From NCBI GenBank assembly GCA_028718465.1, contig JAQULX010000262.1, positions 1 through 5,093 of the forward strand: DNA of 5,093 nt, read 5' to 3'. How positions within the stretch are numbered: position 1 is the stretch's first letter; the number at the start of each line of letters is the position of its first letter. Below the pieces are notes generated by a model. The model was not told where the DNA came from. It saw only the letters and a list, made by a program, of their open reading frames with translations, and ran no database searches. A program made the translations under genes and the position numbers. This DNA is from Dehalococcoidales bacterium (lineage in GTDB: Bacteria > Chloroflexota > Dehalococcoidia > Dehalococcoidales > UBA3254). Shown in pieces: positions 1 through 5,055 of the stretch.

Positions 1-1
1 C

Positions 2-340
2 AACAAGAGGATCACTGAAGCTCAGGTCACCAGCAAGGACTTTTTCAAGTTGTATGCCAATTGGACTTACCTCGGCATCGGCATCGCATCCCTCGTAGCT
101 ACTATCTGGTGGAGGAGATACCAGGTCTGGACCGATAAGCTGACCTCCGGTTTCCTGTTCGGTCTGCCCGGGTTCATCTACGACGCCGTGAAAAGTAATG
201 GGACTGCTACGGGGTCAAGAGCGGTAGCGGAAGCTAATCGAGTATTGTTAGCTAAACAGGCTGCCGCCCGAGCTCTGAATGCCGGCAGGGCCACCGATCG
301 AACCTACCAGCCCGAGTTCAGAACTGCCCAGGTTTTCTAA
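2..340 (+). CDS. Small membrane protein, 5' end cut by the window edge
   Basis: The reading frame is open to the left edge, so the gene begins outside the window; 112 codons and a TAA stop are visible. The TTG at 50 is an internal Leu codon with no SD site before it, so I reject it as the start. Visible residues 18-37 form one hydrophobic segment (LYLGIGIASLVATIWW-like) edged by aromatics and followed by RRYQ, so the C-terminal side is probably cytoplasmic or internal. A second, weaker hydrophobic stretch (GFLFGLPGFIYDAV) lies about eight residues further on. The tail is Ala/Arg-rich and probably helical. I do not recognise a family. Lying 52 bases before a virion-like gene, it could be a virion membrane protein, but a phage accessory membrane protein is equally possible. 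Confidence 0.75.
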   Translation, partial: NKRITEAQVTSKDFFKLYANWTYLGIGIASLVATIWWRRYQVWTDKLTSGFLFGLPGFIYDAVKSNGTATGSRAVAEANRVLLAKQAAARALNAGRATDRTYQPEFRTAQVF

Positions 341-392
341 TTTCCCGGTTTTCCCAAAGAATGAATTTTTAGCCTGAAGGAGGTACACACTG

Positions 393-1037
393 ATGGCTAG
401 TAAAAATTATGTCGTTCTCAGAGAACGGCTCACTCATACAGAAGAGCGTGAATACAAGATCAGGGCGCTCGCCGCCGGCTACGAGCGGTGCGGAATCAAG
501 AATATCGGTGAAATCAATGCCGATATCCCCGAGCTTGCCAATATTGCTCCCAAAGACAAGGACCTCCGGGTGGAGACCATCATCAACAGGTTAAAGACGG
601 GCTTCACACCCCGGTCTATCGACCAGCGCCAGCTCGCTCCCCTGACCGACCTGGTAGTACCGACCGCGCTGGATGACTGGCTCACCGCCGCCCTCGCCGC
701 CGTTGGCACCTATTATACCTGTTTCCAGGCCGTCGCTGCGCCGCAAACCATCCAGGGTAAACTCCTGGTGCTGTTCGGCATCAGCGTCGCTGCGGTTCCG
801 ATACCCATTTCCCAGCTGCGCATCCGCAAGGGTGGAGCCGGCGGTAACCTGCTCGGTCAGTATGACCTTCATGACCTGGAAACCGCCGATGTCCCGGATG
901 CCTATTTCTCCGAGCCGGTGGTAATCGATCCCCAGGATATCTTCGCGGTGCAGGTACGGGCCAGTGCCATTGCTGCCGCCTCCCGGGTTTATATCCATAA
1001 CTACCTGTTTGAGAATACCGGCACAACCGTAGTCTAG
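393..1037 (+). CDS. Putative virion structural protein (capsid candidate), 214 aa
   Basis: The ATG start is supported by GAAGGAGGT at 376-384, eight bases upstream; the stop is TAG. Residues 1-75 are charged and probably helical (RERLTHTEEREYKIRALAAGY). A Pro-rich linker (FTPRS, then VVPTALDDW) leads into a beta-rich part, about residues 95-210, of alternating hydrophobic strands: GKLLVLFGISVAAV, QLRIRKGG, DIFAVQVRAS and SRVYIHNYLFENTG. A helical arm followed by a beta-sandwich-like domain ending in a Phe-Glu strand is a common look for phage capsid, decoration or fibre proteins. That is resemblance by pattern, not a named family. It is the first complete gene of the cluster and is followed by the window's largest gap, which carries a strong hairpin; this would fit a highly expressed capsid gene. 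It could instead be a minor decoration protein. Confidence 0.8.
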   Translation: MASKNYVVLRERLTHTEEREYKIRALAAGYERCGIKNIGEINADIPELANIAPKDKDLRVETIINRLKTGFTPRSIDQRQLAPLTDLVVPTALDDWLTAALAAVGTYYTCFQAVAAPQTIQGKLLVLFGISVAAVPIPISQLRIRKGGAGGNLLGQYDLHDLETADVPDAYFSEPVVIDPQDIFAVQVRASAIAAASRVYIHNYLFENTGTTVV

Positions 1038-1073
1038 CCGGAAACTCGATCAACCTAACAATCTAAAGGCAAC

Positions 1074-1100
1074 GGGGGGAGCGCCCGAAAGACTCCCCCC
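1074..1100 (+). terminator. GC-rich 8-bp hairpin, possible weak or factor-dependent terminator
   Basis: The arms GGGGGGAG (1074-1081) and CTCCCCCC (1093-1100) are perfectly complementary and enclose an 11-base loop (CGCCCGAAAGA). The sequence after the stem is TCCCTTATCA, which is pyrimidine-rich but not a U-tract. A classical intrinsic terminator is therefore only weakly supported; a stabilising or processing structure at the 3' end of the 214-aa gene transcript is an alternative. Confidence 0.45.
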
Positions 1101-1123
1101 TCCCTTATCAGCGCTCAAGGACG

Positions 1124-1138
1124 GAGGAGGTCCTCCTC
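1124..1138 (+). promoter_or_regulatory. Inverted repeat with an anti-SD-like arm
   Basis: GAGGAGG (1124-1130) and CCTCCTC (1132-1138) are complementary around a single T; a hairpin with six pairs and a GTC loop is possible. The CCTCCT at 1132-1137 is also perfectly complementary to AGGAGG at 1155-1160, the SD site of the 145-aa gene. Two exclusive pairings are thus possible, one of which hides the ribosome binding site. A regulatory role is inference. Confidence 0.4.
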
Positions 1139-1152
1139 AGAAATTAATTACC

Positions 1153-1161
1153 GAAGGAGGT
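1153..1161 (+). promoter_or_regulatory. Strong SD site deciding a GTG start
   Basis: GAAGGAGGT lies seven bases upstream of GTG at 1169 and fixes that non-ATG start. The same 10-mer, GAAGGAGGTA, precedes the 214-aa gene at 376-385. Confidence 0.85.
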
Positions 1162-1168
1162 AAAAAAA

Positions 1169-1606
1169 GTGGCTGATGCTTATACTCGTAGAACAATGCA
1201 GGCCGTTCTGGGCCTGACTGTGGTTTATACCATCTACCCCGTGGTCGGGGGTGCCGTTATCGCCGGTACGGTGGTAACCTCCGATGCCAGTGCTTATGGC
1301 GCTGTCAAGGAACTCATTGCTGCCGCGGCTATTGCCACTGATTACTGGGTCTGTGCTGCCGATTTCGATACGGCTGGAGCTGCTCAGCTCTTCCGGGTGG
1401 AGATTGGAACCGGTGCAGCCGGTGTTTATACCACATCCCGCATGGAGGTCCAGCTGGATGTCACGGCAGTTACCGTCAACCTGTCCCGGTTTATGGTCGG
1501 CCCTTATCCCGCTCATGTAGCCCCCGGTACACAGTTGGTCGCCCGTGCCACCGGTACCGCCGCCAAGGTGATCGGTGTCAGCACGACTATAGCGACAGGG
1601 TTATAG
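1169..1606 (+). CDS. Putative beta-rich virion protein, 145 aa
   Basis: The gene starts with GTG behind a near-ideal SD site and ends with TAG. The protein is rich in Ala, Thr, Val and Gly with very few Lys residues. It reads as successive beta strands: VVYTIYPVVGGAVIAGTVV (20-37), DYWVCAADFD (58-67), LFRVEIGTG (74-82), RMEVQLDVTAVTV (91-103), then PGTQLVARATG (119-129). The pattern of an IGTG turn with a following Tyr, and a late 'APGTQLVAR' strand, resembles small beta-sandwich virion proteins of phages; this is recognition by pattern, not a family match. The hydrophobic N-terminal stretch could be misread as a membrane segment but is rich in beta-branched residues and broken by Pro and Gly. 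It shares its IGTG...Y motif with the 127-aa protein encoded at 3446. Likely a decoration or minor capsid protein. Confidence 0.75.
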   Translation: MADAYTRRTMQAVLGLTVVYTIYPVVGGAVIAGTVVTSDASAYGAVKELIAAAAIATDYWVCAADFDTAGAAQLFRVEIGTGAAGVYTTSRMEVQLDVTAVTVNLSRFMVGPYPAHVAPGTQLVARATGTAAKVIGVSTTIATGL

Positions 1607-1620
1607 GGGGTAAGCGCAAG

Positions 1621-2376
1621 ATGCTGCAAGCGTTCATACAGTTACGCAGCTTACAGCACGTTTTTGACGAAGCAGAGGGGGTCCTGGAGGAAACTCTGGG
1701 AACCCCTATCTGTGTCAGAGGCTGCGGTAAGTGCTGTGAGTGTAATACCCCGCTGGCTTCGATTATCGAGGGCATCAACCTGGTCTCCATCAATATGATG
1801 GACCAGGCCAAAATCAAACGCCTGGTACAGACCTGCGAAGGCTGGTTGCTGGAACCGCACGGCAACAAAATTTTTAAAGGTGTTCCCCTGGGATTTCAGT
1901 CCGGGCCCATTATGGAAGAGTGGAAACGAACATCCCGCCAGCAGTGCCCGTTAATGCTGGAAAACAAGGATTGCCTGATACACCAGGACAGGCCGCTTTC
2001 TTGCCGGGCTTTCGGCGTTTTCCGTGATGCCGTGGATATCTGCCCTCGCAAACTGGGCAAAGGCGAAACGTCCCTAAGCAGAGGGGTTATCAGCTCCCGG
2101 GGCGTCAGACCTCTGGTGGACGAATTTTATGAGAGCTGCAAGAAGCGGCAGCCGGTCTGGGCGATCCGCTGTTTTGTGCCCACCGTTATTTTCCGGGCAG
2201 CCTCTCCCAAGAAGTTCCAGGAATATATTGCCGAGAATAAGATAGCCAGCGCCAAGCTGATAGGCATGGATATCGATACTTCGCTTATGTGGCAGGCTCA
2301 GCTTGACCAGCTGCGCCAGGGCAAGACTCCAGACCAGGTCTTCACTCGGGAGGTTATCGATGGCATCAGTGCTTAG
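1621..2376 (+). CDS. YkgJ/CxxCxxCC-family zinc- or iron-binding protein, 251 aa
   Basis: ATG at 1621 follows the previous stop by 14 bases, with GGGGGT at 1606-1611 as a modest SD site overlapping that stop. The family signature is clear: C31-x3-C35-x2-C38-C39 (CVRGCGKCC), then C109-P, C118 in 'KDCLIHQDRPLSC' with R124-P125 and C128-R129, then C141. That makes eight cysteines in the expected order. The family (Pfam PF03692) is annotated as a putative zinc- or iron-chelating domain and includes the region related to flagellin lysine methylase FliB; no reaction is established for most members. C41, C72, C163 and C174 are extra. The C-terminal third, about residues 150-251, extends past the core and is mostly helical. 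It is soluble with no signal peptide. Sitting among virion-like genes, it may act on or with a virion or host protein; that is inference. Confidence 0.88.
   Translation: MLQAFIQLRSLQHVFDEAEGVLEETLGTPICVRGCGKCCECNTPLASIIEGINLVSINMMDQAKIKRLVQTCEGWLLEPHGNKIFKGVPLGFQSGPIMEEWKRTSRQQCPLMLENKDCLIHQDRPLSCRAFGVFRDAVDICPRKLGKGETSLSRGVISSRGVRPLVDEFYESCKKRQPVWAIRCFVPTVIFRAASPKKFQEYIAENKIASAKLIGMDIDTSLMWQAQLDQLRQGKTPDQVFTREVIDGISA
2348..2354 (+). promoter_or_regulatory. SD site inside the preceding gene, fixing an internal start
   Basis: GGGAGGT lies five bases before ATG at 2360, inside the end of the YkgJ-family gene. This favours 2360 over the upstream in-frame TTG at 2303, which has no SD site. It also implies translational coupling of the two genes. 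Confidence 0.75.
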
Positions 2377-2821
2377 TAAGCTCAAGAATGCATGGAAGAG
2401 AGATTGCCACCCGTCTGGCGATAGCCTGATTAACGCTGTCTCTATTGAGCAGGGTGTGGCAAATGCCAAGCGGGCTAATCCCACTGGCTGGAAACCTCCG
2501 GAGCCGTCATTAGAGGAGAAACTGCTCTGTCTGGAGAGATGGTACTACTTCGTGAAGCAAAAACAACCCGATCTGGTGCTTGCCGGTGAGGAGCTGCTAA
2601 GGCTTGAGCCTTCAGGACTGGGTCCGGAGGAAATGCGGCAGTGGTACTGGGGCCTGCGTCAGGAAGCCGTCCGCCGGATATTGGTAATCACCAACAGTTC
2701 TTATACCCGGACCGCCATCCACCAGCAAATGGAAAACGAAGGACTGGCGAACGCCCTCAGCCTGATGGACCCGGGTACCCGGGAGAGTTACGAGGGGGTA
2801 ATCAAATACCTCAGTGATTAA
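2360..2821 (+). CDS. Helical protein of unknown function, 153 aa
   Basis: The start at 2360 overlaps the YkgJ-family gene by 17 bases and has its own SD site within that gene; the end is a tandem TAA TAA (2819-2824). I do not recognise the family. The protein is predominantly helical and soluble: a short basic amphipathic N-terminus (SVLSKLKNAWKRD), then a mid-region with clustered aromatics (LERWYYFVKQ at about 58-67; MRQWYWGLRQEAVRRI at about 92-107), then a helical C-terminus (MENEGLANALSLM). There are only two Cys, spaced far apart, so it carries no metal motif of its own. The overlap suggests that it is made together with, and may bind, the metal protein. The lack of strand-rich segments sets it apart from the surrounding virion-like products; an assembly factor or a regulator are both open. 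Confidence 0.8.
   Translation: MASVLSKLKNAWKRDCHPSGDSLINAVSIEQGVANAKRANPTGWKPPEPSLEEKLLCLERWYYFVKQKQPDLVLAGEELLRLEPSGLGPEEMRQWYWGLRQEAVRRILVITNSSYTRTAIHQQMENEGLANALSLMDPGTRESYEGVIKYLSD
2770..2783. repeat. 14-bp perfect palindrome inside a coding region
   Basis: CCCGGGTACCCGGG reads identically on both strands and lies within codons for Pro-Gly-Thr-Arg near the end of the 153-aa gene. It could form a short hairpin or be a protein-binding site, or be a chance product of GC-rich codons. Confidence 0.5.
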
Positions 2822-2834
2822 TAACTGAATAGTG

Positions 2835-2874
2835 GATTACACCCCAAAAGAAAGAAAGAAAAGGAGTGTGAATC
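2835..2874 (+). promoter_or_regulatory. Purine-rich leader with possible hairpin displaying the SD site
   Basis: The 53-base gap before the 184-aa gene carries an A-rich tract of AAAG/GAAA units (2846-2863) running into AAAGGAG (2860-2866). GATTACAC (2835-2842) can pair with GTGT (2866-2869) and AATC (2871-2874) around one bulged G. This would leave most of the SD site in an unstructured A-rich loop and end the stem exactly at the ATG. The pairing is short and may be marginal; an unstructured purine leader that promotes initiation explains the same bases. Confidence 0.35.
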
Positions 2875-3429
2875 ATGTCTGAACCTATTATTAGATTTCC
2901 CAAACCCCTGGCGATGATTCGCCAAAATGTAGCTATTCATAACGGCTCCTGGACCAAATACCGCCGAGTCACATATCGAGAAAGGCTTAAACCCTTCCAG
3001 TGCATCAATCTGGGCGCCATCGCCGTAGGCGGCCAGGCCCAGCGTACACCGATCACATCTCTGGATCTGCCGGTGGAGGAATTCGGACAGGTGCGTTTTA
3101 TGCCTATGGATGACGGCCAGTTCCGTTTTTATCTGCCCTCCGGCATCGCCCTTAACACTCTGAAAAACTTCCATACCTATCTGGATATGTCCATCTTTGA
3201 GATTGATCCCGAGCTGGAGTCAACCGAGCTTTGCTACTGGCAGGACGAACATCCCTCCGTGGAATGCATCAACGGCGGCCTGGCCCTGGCAGCCTCCAGG
3301 CTGAAAGCGTTCGGCTGGCGCTATTTTACCACGCCGCTGGATCAGGCAACGATCGATGGCATTACCGCCGGTAACACCCCTTGCAGTGATATCTGGGTCA
3401 GCGGTTTGGCCCCTAATCAAGCGAATTAA
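2875..3429 (+). CDS. Putative virion protein (second capsid candidate), 184 aa
   Basis: ATG at 2875 has AAAGGAG nine bases upstream and the stop is TAA. No family is recognised. The N-terminus is basic (IIRFPKPLAMIRQ, then KYRRVTYRERLKP). Strand-like segments follow: FQCINLGAIAVGG (41-53), EFGQVRFMPM (69-78), GQFRFYLPSG (81-90), YLDMSIFEID (102-111), then a helix LALAASRLKAFG (136-147), GWRYFTTPL, and a final strand SDIWVSGLAP (171-180). There are four Cys (43, 120, 131, 170). Size, basic arm and mixed beta content would suit a small capsid protein or a base protein for spikes. Single jelly-roll capsid proteins of tailless viruses fall in this size range, but size alone is weak evidence. It is the first gene after the non-structural pair and has its own distinctive leader, suggesting separately tuned expression. 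Confidence 0.75.
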   Translation: MSEPIIRFPKPLAMIRQNVAIHNGSWTKYRRVTYRERLKPFQCINLGAIAVGGQAQRTPITSLDLPVEEFGQVRFMPMDDGQFRFYLPSGIALNTLKNFHTYLDMSIFEIDPELESTELCYWQDEHPSVECINGGLALAASRLKAFGWRYFTTPLDQATIDGITAGNTPCSDIWVSGLAPNQAN

Positions 3430-3445
3430 GAAGGAAGGATGAGAA

Positions 3446-3829
3446 ATGGAAAAGAAAGGTTATAGAATAGCAGGTCCGGTTGTCAATATCCCCGCTGCCC
3501 TGGTTGCCAATGCCCTGGCTGTTTTTACTCTGCCGACGGTCTTAAATCCCCCCAACCAGACTAACGCCACGGCGAAATCTTTGATATTGAGAAAAATCCG
3601 CTGGCGTAATAATGCGGCAGGAGTGAGCGTGCTTTCTATCGGTACTGGCGTGGGCGCAGCCTATGCTGATCTGATACCTCCAATCCATACCATCAACAGC
3701 ACGGATGACGGCTGGAGTGAGGCTGAACTGCCGGCCGCGGAGTCCTTTGCCACCATCACCGCCTGGGTAGATGCCCTGGTCGCCGGTGGTAGTTTAGACG
3801 TGCAGCTAGAGGCTGACATTGTAGGTTGA
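3446..3829 (+). CDS. Putative small beta-rich virion protein, 127 aa
   Basis: ATG at 3446 is preceded by AAGGAAGG (3431-3438), seven bases upstream; an earlier ATG at 3439 is in another frame that stops after eight codons. The stop is TGA. The protein has strand-like segments: ALAVFTLPTVL (23-33), SLILRKIRWRNN (45-56), VSVLSIGTG (60-68), ATITAWVDAL (102-111), and a closing strand SLDVQLEADI (116-125). The order is a basic strand, an IGTG turn with a following Tyr, 'LIPPIHTIN', then an acidic loop (DDGWSEAELP), as expected of a small single-domain beta-sandwich virion protein. The IGTGxGAAY motif parallels IGTGAAGVY in the 145-aa protein, so the two may be distant paralogues. There is no signal peptide or membrane segment. 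Likely a decoration or capsid-vertex protein; the exact role is unknown. Confidence 0.75.
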   Translation: MEKKGYRIAGPVVNIPAALVANALAVFTLPTVLNPPNQTNATAKSLILRKIRWRNNAAGVSVLSIGTGVGAAYADLIPPIHTINSTDDGWSEAELPAAESFATITAWVDALVAGGSLDVQLEADIVG

Positions 3830-3833
3830 AAAC

Positions 3834-3844
3834 AAAGGAGGTGA
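3834..3844 (+). promoter_or_regulatory. 11-base SD site matching the 16S rRNA 3' end
   Basis: AAAGGAGGTGA is complementary along its whole length to the bacterial 16S rRNA tail TCACCTCCTTT, and its GGAGG core lies six bases before the ATG at 3848. This indicates a bacterial host and high initiation potential for the membrane-anchored protein. Confidence 0.85.
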
Positions 3845-3847
3845 GCC

Positions 3848-4393
3848 ATGGCTACTGAGAATAACAAAAACTCAGGAGTGGGTTTTGGCGTAACGATAGG
3901 CTCCTTAGCCGGTACTGCTCTGGGAGCCTGGTTGGCACGTTCTAAAGCTGTTAGTGCCGCCGACCTCATTCATCTGGATGATGCCGCCATGAGTGCCCTC
4001 CTGGCCATTATGGAGTCATGCCGTTCTGTCGATGAGAAGCTGAACTTGCTTCAGCAAATACTGAATGCCCTGGTACCTGGCGGAGCATCCGAGAACCCCG
4101 ACAGCTTTGATACTTTTGCTATGTTTACCAATGCTACCCCGGCTAACCCGGTGCGTTTCCCGGCTTATCCGGTCCCTTATGACTGCCAGGTTAACATCAC
4201 AGCCTTTACGACAAACGGCGGACTGATATACATAGCCAAGAGTCCGGAGAAGCTGAGCTTAGCCGGCAGCCGTAAGACACTGGTAGCCGGGCAGGCGACC
4301 AACCTGAAAATCAGAAATACGGAAGCAATCTATATGAGCGGCACAGTCGGGGCTACCGATGGGGTAGATTGCATCTTTGAACAGAGGAGTTAG
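3848..4393 (+). CDS. Putative membrane-anchored virion protein with C-terminal beta domain, 181 aa
   Basis: The start is set by an exceptionally strong SD site; the stop is TAG. Three parts are visible. Residues 10-31 are a glycine-rich hydrophobic segment (GVGFGVTIGSLAGTALGAWLA) with small residues every three or four positions, a glycine-zipper-like membrane segment, followed by RSK. Residues 38-76 look like an amphipathic helix or coiled coil (MESCRSVDEKLNLLQQILNAL). Residues 85-181 are a beta domain: VNITAFTTNGGLIYIAKS, then LVAGQATNLKIRNTEAIYMSG, ending VDCIFEQRS. That last part resembles domains common at the ends of phage fibre and decoration proteins, where 'iYiakS...L..Gq...l.i.N...iYm' recurs; this is recognition by pattern. 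Membrane anchor, stalk and beta head suggest a spike or an internal-membrane-to-capsid linker. A membrane-associated phage accessory protein is the alternative. Confidence 0.78.
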   Translation: MATENNKNSGVGFGVTIGSLAGTALGAWLARSKAVSAADLIHLDDAAMSALLAIMESCRSVDEKLNLLQQILNALVPGGASENPDSFDTFAMFTNATPANPVRFPAYPVPYDCQVNITAFTTNGGLIYIAKSPEKLSLAGSRKTLVAGQATNLKIRNTEAIYMSGTVGATDGVDCIFEQRS

Positions 4394-4395
4394 CC

Positions 4396-5055
4396 ATGGC
4401 TGAAGGAAGTTCGATTTTCAGTTACCTACCCTATCAGGGACTATGTTTTTTCGGCAAGGTGACCGAGGTGGTTTCGGCTACCTCCTTCCGGGTAGCTATG
4501 CTGGCGGGCAAGGGAGACAGCTTTTTTGTTAATTATAATGCCTATGTGGTGCGGGATGCAGGCGGAGCTGGGGCAGCGCCCCAGGGGGAGCAGCAGACAG
4601 TCTCTGCTTACGTGTCCGCCTCCGGGTTGTTTACTACTCCGGCCTTCACGGTGGCCCTGGCGGTGGGGGACGAGATATTGATGGTGAATACCCCGGTCAT
4701 CGGAGGCACTGAAATCACCACTCCCTCTGGCTCTACAACTGCCAACTGGAACGCCGCAGAAGCCGATGTCGTGAGTATTGGAGCCAACGATATCAAATAT
4801 AAAGTCAAGAGCCTTTTACTGGATATAAATGCGCTGGTGGGCACGGTTACCATCCGCATGTATATGCAAATCAACGGCGTGGAGCGGCAGGTATTTACAC
4901 AGGATGTCTCCGTCGCACTGGACGGTCCCGGCATCTGGCTGGTAAACGGTGGTGAGATGTGTATTCACGAAGTTTTGAGAGTAACCGTCGAAAGCGATAA
5001 TGCCGCCGATGACGGAGCGGCTATTGCTTACGATTATATGCTGGAGGAGCTGTAA
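4396..5055 (+). CDS. Putative two-part beta-rich virion protein, 219 aa
   Basis: ATG lies two bases after the preceding stop with GAGGAG (4384-4389) six bases upstream, inside the preceding gene. Two beta-rich parts are visible. Residues 12-98 hold GLCFFGKVTEVVSATSFRVA, a Gly/Ala-rich hinge (GGAGAAPQGEQ, 56-66), then AYVSASGLFTTPAFTVAL and VGDEILMV. Residues 120-219 hold YKVKSLLLDINAL, TVTIRMYMQINGVERQVF, IWLVNGGEMCIHEVLRVTVES, and the closing strand AIAYDYMLEEL. The second part reads as a beta sandwich with the loop 'DNAADDGA' before the last strand. It resembles phage and virus surface proteins in pattern only; no enzyme motif is seen. Its C-terminal layout parallels those of the 214-aa and 181-aa proteins. 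It is probably an outer decoration, spike or fibre-base protein, translated with the gene before and the gene after. Confidence 0.78.
   Translation: MAEGSSIFSYLPYQGLCFFGKVTEVVSATSFRVAMLAGKGDSFFVNYNAYVVRDAGGAGAAPQGEQQTVSAYVSASGLFTTPAFTVALAVGDEILMVNTPVIGGTEITTPSGSTTANWNAAEADVVSIGANDIKYKVKSLLLDINALVGTVTIRMYMQINGVERQVFTQDVSVALDGPGIWLVNGGEMCIHEVLRVTVESDNAADDGAAIAYDYMLEEL
4568..4584 (+). repeat. Perfect 7-bp GC-rich hairpin inside the 219-aa gene
   Basis: CTGGGGC (4568-4574) and GCCCCAG (4578-4584) enclose an AGC loop. It falls on the Gly/Ala-rich hinge between strand groups of the protein. It may slow ribosomes at the hinge, or simply reflect GC-rich codons for Gly, Ala and Pro. Confidence 0.45.

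Larger units (their letters stand above)
1038..1168 (+). promoter_or_regulatory. Structured intergenic leader between two virion-like genes
   Basis: This 131-base gap is the largest without a gene in the window. It contains a GC-rich 8-bp hairpin, a second inverted repeat, and a strong SD site for the next gene. I see no convincing -35/-10 promoter pair and no short frame with an SD site. The hairpins suggest partial termination, mRNA end protection or translational control, but which one cannot be told from sequence. Confidence 0.45.

Noticed and set aside
50..52. TTG as the start of the first membrane-protein gene
   Set aside because: The frame is open to the left edge with plausible coding sequence (TEAQVTSKDFFK) and no SD site precedes this TTG.
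591..998. Minus-strand open frame of 135 codons opposite the 214-aa gene
   Set aside because: It is a mirror of a well-supported plus-strand gene in GC-rich codons, has no convincing SD site, and all real genes run the other way.
1074..1110. Classical intrinsic terminator
   Set aside because: The stem is strong but no U-tract follows (TCCCTTATCA), so I only call it a hairpin or a possible weak terminator.
1178..1206. Signal peptide or membrane segment at the N-terminus of the 145-aa protein
   Set aside because: The stretch is hydrophobic but rich in beta-branched residues with Pro and Gly breaks, and fits beta strands of a virion protein better.
1148..1516. Minus-strand open frame of 122 codons opposite the 145-aa gene and its leader
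   Set aside because: Its composition is unlike a folded protein (many His, Ser, Asn and Gly) and it lies fully against a supported gene and its SD site.
2303..2305. TTG as the start of the helical-protein gene, giving 172 aa
   Set aside because: There is no SD site, it would deepen the overlap with the YkgJ-family gene to 74 bases, and ATG at 2360 has GGGAGGT at good spacing.
3439..3441. Earlier ATG within the SD region of the 127-aa gene
   Set aside because: It is in another frame and reaches a stop after eight codons; ATG at 3446 has the proper SD spacing.
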